64,000 nt of DNA from Nemophila menziesii (Eukaryota; Streptophyta; Magnoliopsida; Boraginales; Hydrophyllaceae): contig JARWIR010000023.1 of NCBI GenBank assembly GCA_029959085.1, positions 8,507,860 to 8,571,859 on the forward strand, written 5' to 3'. Both the position numbers and the translations under genes were made by a program. Positions within the stretch are counted from its first letter, which is position 1. Each line of letters begins with the position of its first letter. Under the pieces are notes generated by a model. That model was not told the origin of the DNA. It ran no database searches and was given only the letters and a program-made list of their open reading frames with translations. This document shows, one piece after another, positions 34,079-43,557 of this stretch.

Positions 34079-35625
34079 TGATGTCTCGTTAATTGTTCTT
34101 ATTTTCGACCCTTAGGAGACATCATTTTTGGTGTTTATTTAATCAATTTGATAGACTTTTGGACTAAATATGCAATAATATGATTTTCCTCTTTTATTTC
34201 TAGCATTTTTGATTTATTAAGCTTTTGCGCGTAATATTGGTATTTTTAGTGTAAATTTTACAGGTTTTAGATGTTAGCTAGAAGAGGAATCCGAGAAGAA
34301 AGTCAAAGATCAAGAGATAGAGTCAAGACTTGAAGATAAATCCCGAAGATATTATTTTTAGAGCTGAAAATCCATTTTCCAGGCTATAGATTGCTGATTT
34401 CGAGGTGCTTAAGCGATGATTTAGCCGCTGACCTTTGAAGCGAAATCATTCCTTATCGAGTTACGGAACTTTAGCAACTGGAATGAGGTCAATCGGAGTC
34501 ATAACGAATCGGGAAAAGCCGTTTTAGTGAAGGTGTATCAGCAGTTACGGGATTTTGGGCTTGGACATTTAATTAGTGTTTTATTATTAGGTCCATGCCC
34601 TAATCCGTTTTTACACTTATAAGAGGAGCCTTTGACTTCAATTTTTGAAACAATTCATTCTTTACAATTAAAAACATCAGAGAGAAGCAACAGAAGGAAG
34701 GAAGAAGAAGCTGCTAGAGCTGGAGTGGGTCTATAGCTCCGTTCTCAGTCATTCCAATTCCGGAAATTAGGTTTCTTTTATCTTTTATTTGTAATCAGTT
34801 ATGAATTCCATTTATTTTAATTTAGTATTTCTTTTTATTATGAGCTAAACAATTCATAGTGCTTGAGAACAAACAATGGGTGAATCCCAATTTTATGAAA
34901 TAACGAATGTTGAATTTGGGTTTCTGTTAAATTAAACTAGATTAGGGCTTTTACTCTTTTCAATAAATTGAGATTATTTTACTGTTTTTAGCGTCATGAA
35001 CTAGGAACAGGTGTTAGTATTTAGGCTATTCCAATTAGTGGCAATTGGATCATCCTGACGGAGGGTTTAGATACAGAACCATTTATTCAATCTAGGATAG
35101 AAGCTATTGATTCTGACGAACTTAGCTAATTCTAGGGTCAATGAGGTAATAAAACTTAAACATCCAACGGTGGATCATATTTACCCTGACGGGACTAGTG
35201 ACACTTTAGGATCTCCTTATAGTCCACCCTGACAGGGGTATAAGGAATTTAGAATCCCGACCATTGTAATTGACCAATTTAGCCCTTAAACAACATAAGT
35301 TAGGAAATAAGATTGGGAGGATCCTTGCGTTCTCAAGTACTACTTCTCATACTGCGTTTTCACTCATTTAACTTGCGTCTTAGCTTTTACTTGCATTTAT
35401 AATTTGTCTTTCATTTAGTAGTCTTAATCAACAAAACCAAACAAACATATTTTATTTACTTGCTTTCATAAGTGCAACCAATCATTATTTGCTAAACATT
35501 GTAGTCAACCATTCCGTCCTTGGAACGAATTTGTATTATCCGTATTACTACTTGGGACAACCGTACACTTGCGGTTGTGGTTCGATTATCATTTGCATTT
35601 ATTTAGAACACACAAAGGACCACCA
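34079..35625 (+). repeat. E3 5' LTR
   Basis: 1547 bp, TGATGTCTC...GACCACCA. A C-to-G change at 34088 spoils one arm of the U3 inverted repeat. The right LTR keeps both arms. Confidence 0.93.
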
Positions 35626-35631
35626 AGTTTT

Positions 35632-35649
35632 TGGCGCCGCTGCCGGGGA
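35632..35649 (+). other. E3 primer-binding site (tRNA-Asp)
   Basis: TGGCGCCGCTGCCGGGGA is complementary to the 3' end of plant tRNA-Asp at 17 of 18 positions, six bases after the LTR. Confidence 0.87.
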
Positions 35650-35768
35650 CGGTAGCGTGTGACCACGGTGTTTATCCTTTAGTGATAGTTGCATTTATTT
35701 TTGTTTTTGCTTTTATCAGTTTTACGCTTTTTGCTTGTTTAGTTTTCTCAGGTTTTTAGGTTTGGTGT

Positions 35769-38561
35769 ATGCGAAGGAGACTCTTTAAGGATCTAGAGCC
35801 AACACCTCCGATCCTTAGTAATCCAGAAACATTAATCAGACTTGCTAACAAGAGAAAGAGAGAACAAGAATCCTTAGAAGTAGAAGAATTAATTCACAGA
35901 ATGGAGGACATTAATATTCAGAATCAACAAAACAATAACGGACAAGCTCAAATAGTGATGAATCAAGATCCTTGGTTTACTAATGGTCCACCAGAAGTTC
36001 CATTCCGTGCTCCTGCTATAGGAGAAGGTGCTCCCGATATAAATGTTCCGAGGTTTCATCCAGATTCGGGTATGTTAGCTCAATTCCAAAATTTTGGAAA
36101 TTTTCGTGGTAGACCAGGAGAAGATCCTATTAGAGCAGTACTGAAATTTAAGCAGATATGTGATTATTACATCACACAAGGGGTTTCAAGAGAACAGATG
36201 TATTATGCTGTGTTTCGATTTTTCGTTGTTGATGGAGCGAGTGAATGGCACGATACACAAGATCCCACGAAGATAAAAAATTGGGACCAATTAGAGACTG
36301 CTTTCTTTGACAGGTATTACCCAAGTAACATGAGGTTAGATGCTGAATTAGAATTGACGCATTTCCATCAAGAATATGATGAAACTGTGGGTAAGAGCTG
36401 GACAAGATTCCAGATGTGTTTACATAGAGTTCCCGCTCATGGCTTTTCAGAGCAACAACAGCTAAAAATCTTTTACAGAGGCCTTGATGGGACTTCGAGA
36501 GAGAAATTGGATACGTTATGTGGTGCAGGTTTCCTTCAAGTTCAACCCGCTCATGCTAAAATCATTTTAGAAAGAACAGTCAAGAATGAAGTTGGGTGGA
36601 ATTCAGTAAGAATACCAGTTAGAGGAGGAGTCAATAATGTTAATATCGAAGAAAAGTTTGCTATGCTAGAGACAAAGATTCAAACCACACTAGAACAACA
36701 ACTGAGACAACTTACTCTCGCCGTGAAAGAAGGTTTTTCGAATAAAAGAGGTGAGGTAAAGGTTGCACAAGAGGTATATGGATGTGAGTATTGCGGTGTT
36801 AATGATCATAGTTGGGAAAATTGTCAAAATAATCAAGAATCCGTGATGTTTGTGTCCAATAGAGGTAACTTTAATTCGAGTGGTAATGGATATCAGCCTA
36901 ACAGAAACCATCCGGGGTTTCAATATTCAAATCCTAATGGGGCAGCAAATCCTACATATGCGTATCAGCCACATCCCCAAGGTAACAACTACAATCCAAG
37001 ACCACACAACAATTATCAAGGAGGACAGAATCAAAATTATGTTCAGAGACAAGCTCCTCAAGACAATTACGATGACACAATGAATCAGAAAGCCTTACCT
37101 GCCTATCCACAAGAAGGTGTAGTTACCCTTCAGAAAACCGTAGAAAGTTTAATTGCTCTTCAGACACAAGCCATGGAACGTCAACAAGCATCTGAAGCAA
37201 ACATGAAGTTATTACAGAATCAGATGAATCAGATAAATAAACAGCTGAATCAACGTCCACAAGGGAAACTCCCTAGCGATACTGAGAATCCAATCCAAAT
37301 CGAAGACTGTAAAGCTATTACTCTCAGAAGTGGTAAGAACCTTCCTCCACCTCCTTTTCCAGTTATGAAAGAAAAAGAAGTTAGAAAAGAAAAAGAGGTG
37401 GTGAATAAAGATAAAGAAGTTGAAGTAGAAGAAGTGGAGAGGCCTGTTGAGGTTCCGAAAAAGAAAGATGAGACTATAATCAATCGTCCACCTCCACCAT
37501 TTCCATCGCGAGTTCAAAAGAAGGGTGATATGGCTGAGTATCAAAAATTCTTTAACAAGATAAGAGGCCTTAGCATAAATATTCCGTTGCTAGAAGCTAT
37601 TCGAGATGTACCCAAGTATGCTAAGTTTCTGAAAAGAGCCCTCACTAACAAAAGGCCGTATTGTGATAATGAGATGATTGGTCTACCTGAGGAATGTAGT
37701 GCTATTTGTCAAGGTAAATTACCTCCTAAGTTAGTTGATCGTGGGAGTTTCACAATTCCGATATCGATTGGAGAATGGAAAGGTAAGGCACTATGTGATT
37801 TGGGCGCAAGCATCAATCTTATGCCCAAATCGATCTTTGACAAGTTTAATATTGAAGCAAGACCCACTTCTATGGTCTTGCAAATGGCGGATCGATCTCT
37901 TGCACATCCGGAAGGCCGAATCGAAGATGTCCTCGTTAAGGCAGGTACGTTAATTTTTCCCGCTGATTTCATTATACTTGATTACGACGCGGATAGGAGT
38001 GTCCCCATTATTTTGGGAAGACCATTCCTAGCCACGGGGCGTACCTTGATTGATGTAGAGAACGGAGAAATGATTATGAGAATCCAAGATGAGGAGATGA
38101 AGTTTAATGTGTTTAGACCTATGAAGTTTCCGGATTCCAAGGAAGAATGTTTTCGTGTAGATGTAATGGAACCGGTAAGAAAAGAGCCAATTAATGTTGT
38201 GGACACTTTAGGAGTGGAGGAGAAAGAGCTACGAAAGAAACCACCAATTAAAGCTCCTCCATACCCTAAAAATCCACAACTAAATCATGCGAAGAAGAAT
38301 GAGAAAGCACGTGCCACGAAGGTTCCGAAACCTAAGAAAGAAAGAAAGAAAAAGGGGTTCAAAGTAGGTGAAGAGGTAGCTATGAAAAATCCTAAACCCC
38401 CTCCAAAGGTACGTGAATCAAAAAGTTGTTGGATAGGACCATTCATGGTCGCGAAGGTTATCTCAGATAAACTAGTGGGAATAAAAGCTAAGGGATGCAA
38501 ATTTCGAGTTGCAAATATTGACAACCTCACTCACTGCTGGGGAGGTTATGTCAATGACTAA
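35769..38561 (+). CDS. gag: E3 intact gag-protease fused to the integrase C-terminal tail
   Basis: 930 codons without a break, starting about 120 bp after the primer site (MRRRLFKDLEPTPPIL). Gag core about residues 95-275 (EDPIRAVLKFKQICDYY, NWDQLETAFFDRYYPSNM, GKSWTRFQMCLHRVPAHG); CCHC knuckle C339-C342-H347-C352; Gln/Asn-rich and coiled linker; CKAITLRSGKNLPPP; protease with D-L-G near residue 676 and ILGRPFLATGRTLIDVENG. From about residue 780 a Lys/Pro-rich joint leads to GEEVAMKNPKPPPKVRESKS, CWIGPFMVAKVISDK and CWGGYVND, the region that usually follows the integrase core. RT, RNase H and integrase catalytic domains are missing with no frame break. It could still form particles and process them. 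The same fusion occurs in E4. Confidence 0.88.
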   Translation: MRRRLFKDLEPTPPILSNPETLIRLANKRKREQESLEVEELIHRMEDINIQNQQNNNGQAQIVMNQDPWFTNGPPEVPFRAPAIGEGAPDINVPRFHPDSGMLAQFQNFGNFRGRPGEDPIRAVLKFKQICDYYITQGVSREQMYYAVFRFFVVDGASEWHDTQDPTKIKNWDQLETAFFDRYYPSNMRLDAELELTHFHQEYDETVGKSWTRFQMCLHRVPAHGFSEQQQLKIFYRGLDGTSREKLDTLCGAGFLQVQPAHAKIILERTVKNEVGWNSVRIPVRGGVNNVNIEEKFAMLETKIQTTLEQQLRQLTLAVKEGFSNKRGEVKVAQEVYGCEYCGVNDHSWENCQNNQESVMFVSNRGNFNSSGNGYQPNRNHPGFQYSNPNGAANPTYAYQPHPQGNNYNPRPHNNYQGGQNQNYVQRQAPQDNYDDTMNQKALPAYPQEGVVTLQKTVESLIALQTQAMERQQASEANMKLLQNQMNQINKQLNQRPQGKLPSDTENPIQIEDCKAITLRSGKNLPPPPFPVMKEKEVRKEKEVVNKDKEVEVEEVERPVEVPKKKDETIINRPPPPFPSRVQKKGDMAEYQKFFNKIRGLSINIPLLEAIRDVPKYAKFLKRALTNKRPYCDNEMIGLPEECSAICQGKLPPKLVDRGSFTIPISIGEWKGKALCDLGASINLMPKSIFDKFNIEARPTSMVLQMADRSLAHPEGRIEDVLVKAGTLIFPADFIILDYDADRSVPIILGRPFLATGRTLIDVENGEMIMRIQDEEMKFNVFRPMKFPDSKEECFRVDVMEPVRKEPINVVDTLGVEEKELRKKPPIKAPPYPKNPQLNHAKKNEKARATKVPKPKKERKKKGFKVGEEVAMKNPKPPPKVRESKSCWIGPFMVAKVISDKLVGIKAKGCKFRVANIDNLTHCWGGYVND

Positions 38562-38794
38562 TGAACGAGGTAATACGTCGAGCTTAACGACGTTAAACAA
38601 AAGACAATTTCTTGTATATTAGTTGAGTTTTTAAATTTTTGCAAATTGGAATAGTTTGATTTTCGTAATTTTAGTGTTTATTATTAAGAAATGAGGAAGG
38701 GTAGTTGTTTTTGATGATTTCAGGGGTAAAAAGGTCATGAGTTTGGGGTCGATGAAGCGAAATTAGGAGAAAAATAGGTTGGATGTCCAGGAGA

Positions 38795-39345
38795 AACCGG
38801 GAACCCGGTTTCGCAAAACTGAGAACCAGGTTTTGGAGCTGGTACCAACCTTTTCAACGCAACACTTAGCATCTTGGTTCACGACACAACGTCGGAACCG
38901 GGTACCCGGATTTTCGAAACCGGGAACCCGGTTTTGGTGCTGTAACTTCTGAAATTTTCTTACCCAGCGTCTTGAGGTGATTGCGTTTTGCTGCGTTTTA
39001 GCTCGCGCCATCGACACAAATCCGGGTACCCGCATTTGGCAAAACCGGGTACCCGGTTTCGGAGCTGTAAGTGGTGAAATTCTCTGGTCCAGCGTCTTGG
39101 GGTCCTGCGTTTTGGCGCGTTTTGACTCGCGCCATCGACAAAATCCGGGTACCCGCATTCCACAAAACCGGGAACCCGGTTTCGGCGAGCAAAAGTTCTG
39201 ACCCCGCGTCTTGGGTCCAGCGTTTTGGTGCGTCTCGAGGGTTGAAAAAAAAAAAGAGTATTTTTATTTTTATTTTTTCCGCACCGTCACAGCGACGCGG
39301 AACCGGGAACCCGGATTTTCGAACCGGGAACCCGGTTTGCATCTG
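38795..39345 (+). repeat. E3 palindrome array in ~125-bp tandem units
   Basis: Repeats of AACCGGGAACCCGGTT and CCGGGTACCCGG type words, in pairs, spaced by GC-rich text containing CAGCGTCTTG and CGCGCCATCGAC. The unit starting GCTGTAA at 38939 recurs at 39064 (period 125) and about 39187; a more diverged unit precedes it. Because the words are palindromes, both strands read RVPGF and NPGTRF peptides, which I take as a by-product. One more pair lies at 40870-40910. Confidence 0.8.
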
Positions 39346-39721
39346 TGACAGGGCCGTTTTCAGCTTTTCAACCCTAGAAGTTTACCTCTTTCTTCACCCA
39401 AGCCTCCAAAAAACATTCCCAAAACCCAGAATTTCCTGAATATCATCATCTACGACCACACAATCCTCAAATGTTGCTCTCTTTCACCACAACAACATAC
39501 AATCAACTCATCTCCCATCCAAAATACGATAAAATTCCCACTTTCCTCCGATTGTTCTTCATCCAATCTTCAACTTAAATCCAATTCCCTCTTCCCACTC
39601 ATCAATTAGCCTTTACCCATCTCATATTCCACCATAATCTTCAAGTCTTAAGCCTCAAAACATCAAAGTTCTAAGCCTTAGCTTCTCACTATTTGAAGTT
39701 TTGAGTTTGGGGTGGAAAGAG

Positions 39722-40020
39722 ATGCCTATCAAAACCGTTTTCATGTGTGCTTATCGAAGGAATTCTCCAAGAAACAGAAACGCTTTTGGTGCTATTCAAG
39801 AACAAGCTATCGAGATTCCTATTTCACAAGACTGAAGAGGTTCAAATTAAGGCTAATCCGAAAAAGAGGAAAGTGATTGAGGAACCTGAAAGTGAGGAAG
39901 CAAATGATCCGATGATGTGTTGGAATCGAAAATCAAGGTGTTGGAAGAGAATCAGGATACAAGGTGCGCTATTTTGGGAAACGTTACAAACAAGTTGAAC
40001 TTTATTTGTTCAAAGCACAA
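39722..40020 (+). pseudogene. E3 third-ORF remnant
   Basis: Starts MPIKTVFMCAYRRNSPRNRN at about 39722 and is broken by several stops; VLEENQDTRCAILGNVTNKL near 39940 is a coil-like end, as in the third ORFs of E1, E2 and E4. It lies between the palindrome array and the AACCAGC hairpin. Confidence 0.35.
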
Positions 40021-41557
40021 CTTATGATATCTAGACGCGAGATAAAGTTCAGGGACGCAACACCGACAACCAGCCTCGCGCTGGTTAAGATACGTTTTCT
40101 ATCCCTTCTCATTTAGTGTAAATTATTTTATTGCTTTGAGTCTTTTCGAGTCGTGGGGACACGACTCATTTTTGAGTTTGGGGTGGGGTTCGTTGCCTCA
40201 TCCCAGTTTTTATGTGTTATTTGCTTTATTTGCTTTCAATAAAAGAATTTTCGGAGTTGCGTTTGACTGTAGAAATTTTTAAATATCCCTTTAAGCATAC
40301 TCTTGATAAATCTATGATAGTAAATAGTGGACTTTAGGGATTAATATAAAACGCACTTACAATTGCATGCGAACATAGGTAATTGATAGGAAAAATTAAT
40401 GAACAATGCAAATGAAGTAAACTTTTACTCAAGGAATATGTTTGGTGTGTAGAACGTGAAATCCTAATTAGTAGAGAACCCACCTAGATGTGAACTAAAG
40501 ACAAGCTATGTACTTAGGAAAATGATAGGGGCAGTTCTTTGTTAGCCATTTGTGCCTTTTTAGCCTTCTATCCCTTGTATTAATTATTATCCGTCTTAGC
40601 CCACTTTGAGCCTTTAGCCTTTTCTTTGTAGCCACGATATAAGCCATTATCCCTTAGATTATTAGGCATGACCATATGACCCGCACTTGAATCACAATCC
40701 TGAGACATGTCTCGAGTTTGAGTTTGGGGTGGTGGGTCCACTTATGGGGAATTTATTGGGTAGGGATTGATGTGCTTTGTATTGTAGCACAATTGCAGAT
40801 GATTTATAATTGTAACCCTTTGCCGGGAATGAGAAAAAATGAAAAAATGAAAAAAAATCCATACAGTAGGAACCGGGAACCCGGTTTCGTCAAAACCGGG
40901 AACCCGGTTTGCTTCTGTACAAAAAAAAGAGAAAAAAAAAAGAAAAGAAAATAAAAAGAAGAATATGAATGAATAAAACATCCGGCAAAGTGGAATTTTT
41001 CTGAAAATCATCTTGTTTATAGTGGGTAGACATTGGGGACGCAACATTAGCGCGTCAAATGGGTGACTGAGAACATTTTTTGAGCGTAAACTCAAGCTCG
41101 AGGACATTGTTGATGGTAAGTGAGGAGAGAGCCAAAAGCTCACTTCAAATTTACCAAATATACATCCACACCCGTCCTTAAGCCAATATTATAACCGTAA
41201 AGACCTCGTGATTCCTAAGTGCATAGTGAATTTATGATTCCGTTGATAGGGAATACACTAGGTGGAGCGTTCAAAGCGAGTTAGGATTAATGACCACCCT
41301 ATAGCCATCATACAGATATGAGTACAAGTGTAACCTTCAAGCATTGCGACTTTAATTTTATGATTGAGATTATTTATGTTTGATGTTGCATGATTAGTGT
41401 ATGTATATGTTAGTTTTTAATGTTTGCTATATGAGATTTATCTTAAGAATTGCTTTAGGTTTATTTGCTAGCTTCTATTTGTTCTTGCGTTTACTTCTAC
41501 CCCTTGTTTTGTTTTGTTTTGCTTTGTCGGGACGACAAAGGTTTGAGTTGGGGGTCT
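40021..41557 (+). other. E3 non-coding 3' region with hairpins and polypurine-like modules
   Basis: About 1.5 kb without a gene. Hairpins: AACCAGC-CTCGC-GCTGGTT (40068-40086), GAGTCGTG-GGGA-CACGACTC (40148-40167), AAGTGAG...CTCACTT (about 41119-41146). GAGTTTGGGGTGG words at 39703, 40174 and 40721 precede the true polypurine tract near 41541. An A-rich run surrounds a palindrome pair at 40818-40975. Confidence 0.65.
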
Positions 41558-43103
41558 TGATGTCTCCTTAATTGTTCTTATTTTCGACCCTTAGGAGACA
41601 TCATTTTTGGTGTTTATTTAATCAATTTGATAGACTTTTGGACTAAATATGCAATAATATGATTTTCCTCTTTTATTTCTAGCATTTTTGATTTATTAAG
41701 CTTTTGCGCGTAATATTGGTATTTTTAGTGTAAAGTTTACAGGTTTTAGATGTTAGCTAGAAGAGGAATCCGAGAAGAAAGTCAAAGATCAAGAGATAGA
41801 GTCAAGACTTGAAGATAAATCCCGAAGATATTATTTTTAGAGCTGAAAATCCATTTTCCAGACTATAGATTGCTGATTTCGATGTGCTTAAGCGATGATT
41901 TAGCCGCTGACCTTTGAAGAGAAATCATTCCTTATCGAGTTACGGAACTTTAGCAACTGGAATGAGGTCAATCGGAGTCATAACGGATCGGGAAAAGCCG
42001 TTTTAGTGAAGGTGTATCAGCAGTTACGGGATTTTGGGCTTGGACATTTAATTAGTGTTTTATTATTAGGTCCATGCCCTAATCCGTTTTTACACTTATA
42101 AGAGGAGCCTTTGACTTCTATTTTTGAAACAATTCATTCTTTACAATTAAAAACATCAGAGAGAAGCAACATAAGGAAGGAAGAAGAAGCTGCTAGAGCT
42201 GGAGTGGGTCTATAGCTCCGTTCTGAGTCATTCCAATTCCGGAAATTAGGTTTCTTTTATCTTTTATTTGTAATCAGTTATGAATTCCATTTATTTTAAT
42301 TTATTATTTCTTTTTATTATGAGCTAAACAATTCATAGTGCTTGAGAACAAACAATGGGTGAATCCCAATTTTATGAAATAACGAATGTTGAATTTGGGT
42401 TTCTGTTAAATTAAACTAGATTAGGGCTTTTACTCTTTTCAATAAATTGAGATTATTTTACTGTTTTTAGCGTCATGAACTAGGAACAGGTGTTAGTATT
42501 TAGGCTATTCCAATTAGTGGCAATTGGATCATCCTGACGGAGGGTTTAGAACAGAACCATTTATTCAATCTAGGATAGAAGCTATTGATTCTGACGAACT
42601 TAGCTAATTCTAGGGTCAATGAGGTAATAAAACTTAAACATCAAACGGTGGATCATATTTACCCTGACGGGACTAGTGACACTTTAGGATCGCCTTATAG
42701 TCCACCCTGACGGGGGTATAAGGAATTTAGAATCCCGACCATTGTAATTGACCAATTTAGCCCTTAAACAACATAAGTTAGGAAATAAGATTGGGAGGAT
42801 CCTTGCGTTCTCAAGTACTACTTCTCATACTGCGTTTTCACTCATTTTACTTGCGTCTTAGCTTTTACTTTCATTTATAATTTGTCTTTCATTTAGTAGT
42901 CTTAATCAACAAAACCAAACAAACATATTTTATTTACTTGCTTTCATAAGTGCAACCAACCATTATTTGCTAAACATTGTAGTCAACCATTCCGTCCTTG
43001 GAACGAATCTGTATTATCCGTATTACTACTTGGGACAACCGTACACTTGCGGTTGTGGTTCGATTATCATTTGCATTTATTTAGAACACACAAAGGACCA
43101 CCA
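41558..43103 (+). repeat. E3 3' LTR
   Basis: 1546 bp, preceded by the polypurine tract TTTGAGTTGGGGGTCT. The U3 end carries TGATGTCTCCT (41558-41568) and AGGAGACATCA (41593-41603), a perfect 11-bp inverted repeat. Confidence 0.93.
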
Positions 43104-43340
43104 GTGTACCGCAGCTGAAGCTTTGAAAATTGATCTACGGTAAGAAATGCGTGTCCTCAACCCGTGGCCATGAGTTTTTGATCTTGCGGTATACCGGAGG
43201 TCTGGCCCGGTGTACCGGAGCTGAAGCTTTAAATTTCTTTTCTCTCGGTCAAAAACCCGAATCTTATCCCGTGGACACGTGTTTTCTTCTCTCCGGTGTA
43301 CCGCACGTATGGTCCGGTGTAACGGAGACGCAATCTGAAT
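43104..43340 (-). repeat. E4 GC-rich palindrome array (part right of E3)
   Basis: GCGGTATACCGG (43186), CCGGTGTACCGGAG (43208), CCGTGGACACGTG (43270) and CCGGTGTACCGC (43297). The other end lies at 34040-34078 (GCGGTGTACCGG and GCCCGGTGTA). E3 inserted inside one CCGGTGTACCGC unit. Confidence 0.7.
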
Positions 43341-43557
43341 TTTCCGTAAAATTTTGTTTCTCCTCCCGAACTCAATTTCTCCAATACCTAAGCATCAAAA
43401 ACACTAATACCTTTCTCAAATATGCAATATCAGCTAAAAACAACTAAACTAAACACATACTAAAAACGTAAAAAGCATAAAAACATAAAAAATTGCGGGT
43501 TGTCTCCCGTACAACACTTTTATTTAACGTCTTTTAAAGTTAGACACGTTACCTCTA

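Larger units (their letters stand above)
34079..43103 (+). mobile_element. E3: young non-autonomous gypsy element (gag-protease-tail) inserted in E4
   Basis: The element is 9,025 bp with perfect GTGTA duplications (34074-34078 and 43104-43108). LTRs 34079-35625 and 41558-43103 differ at about 18 sites by eye (1.2%). Primer site 35632-35649, one intact 930-codon ORF 35769-38561, palindrome array 38795-39345, decayed coiled ORF about 39722-40020, non-coding region with hairpins, polypurine tract at about 41541-41557. No RT, RNase H or integrase is present, so it moved with borrowed enzymes. Confidence 0.92.

Noticed and set aside
35632..35649. A tRNA-Asp gene fragment
   Set aside because: Only the 18 bases complementary to the tRNA 3' end are present, next to an LTR end; it is a primer-binding site.
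38763..39342. Several overlapping ORFs with repeated RVPGF and NPGTRF peptides on both strands
   Set aside because: They are produced by the CCGGGTACCCGG-type palindromes, which read alike on both strands. No start context or codon constraint supports a protein.
38795..39345. Spaced repeats resembling a CRISPR array
   Set aside because: The spacers are themselves repeated with a 125-bp period, the repeat words are short palindromes, and the setting is a plant retrotransposon.
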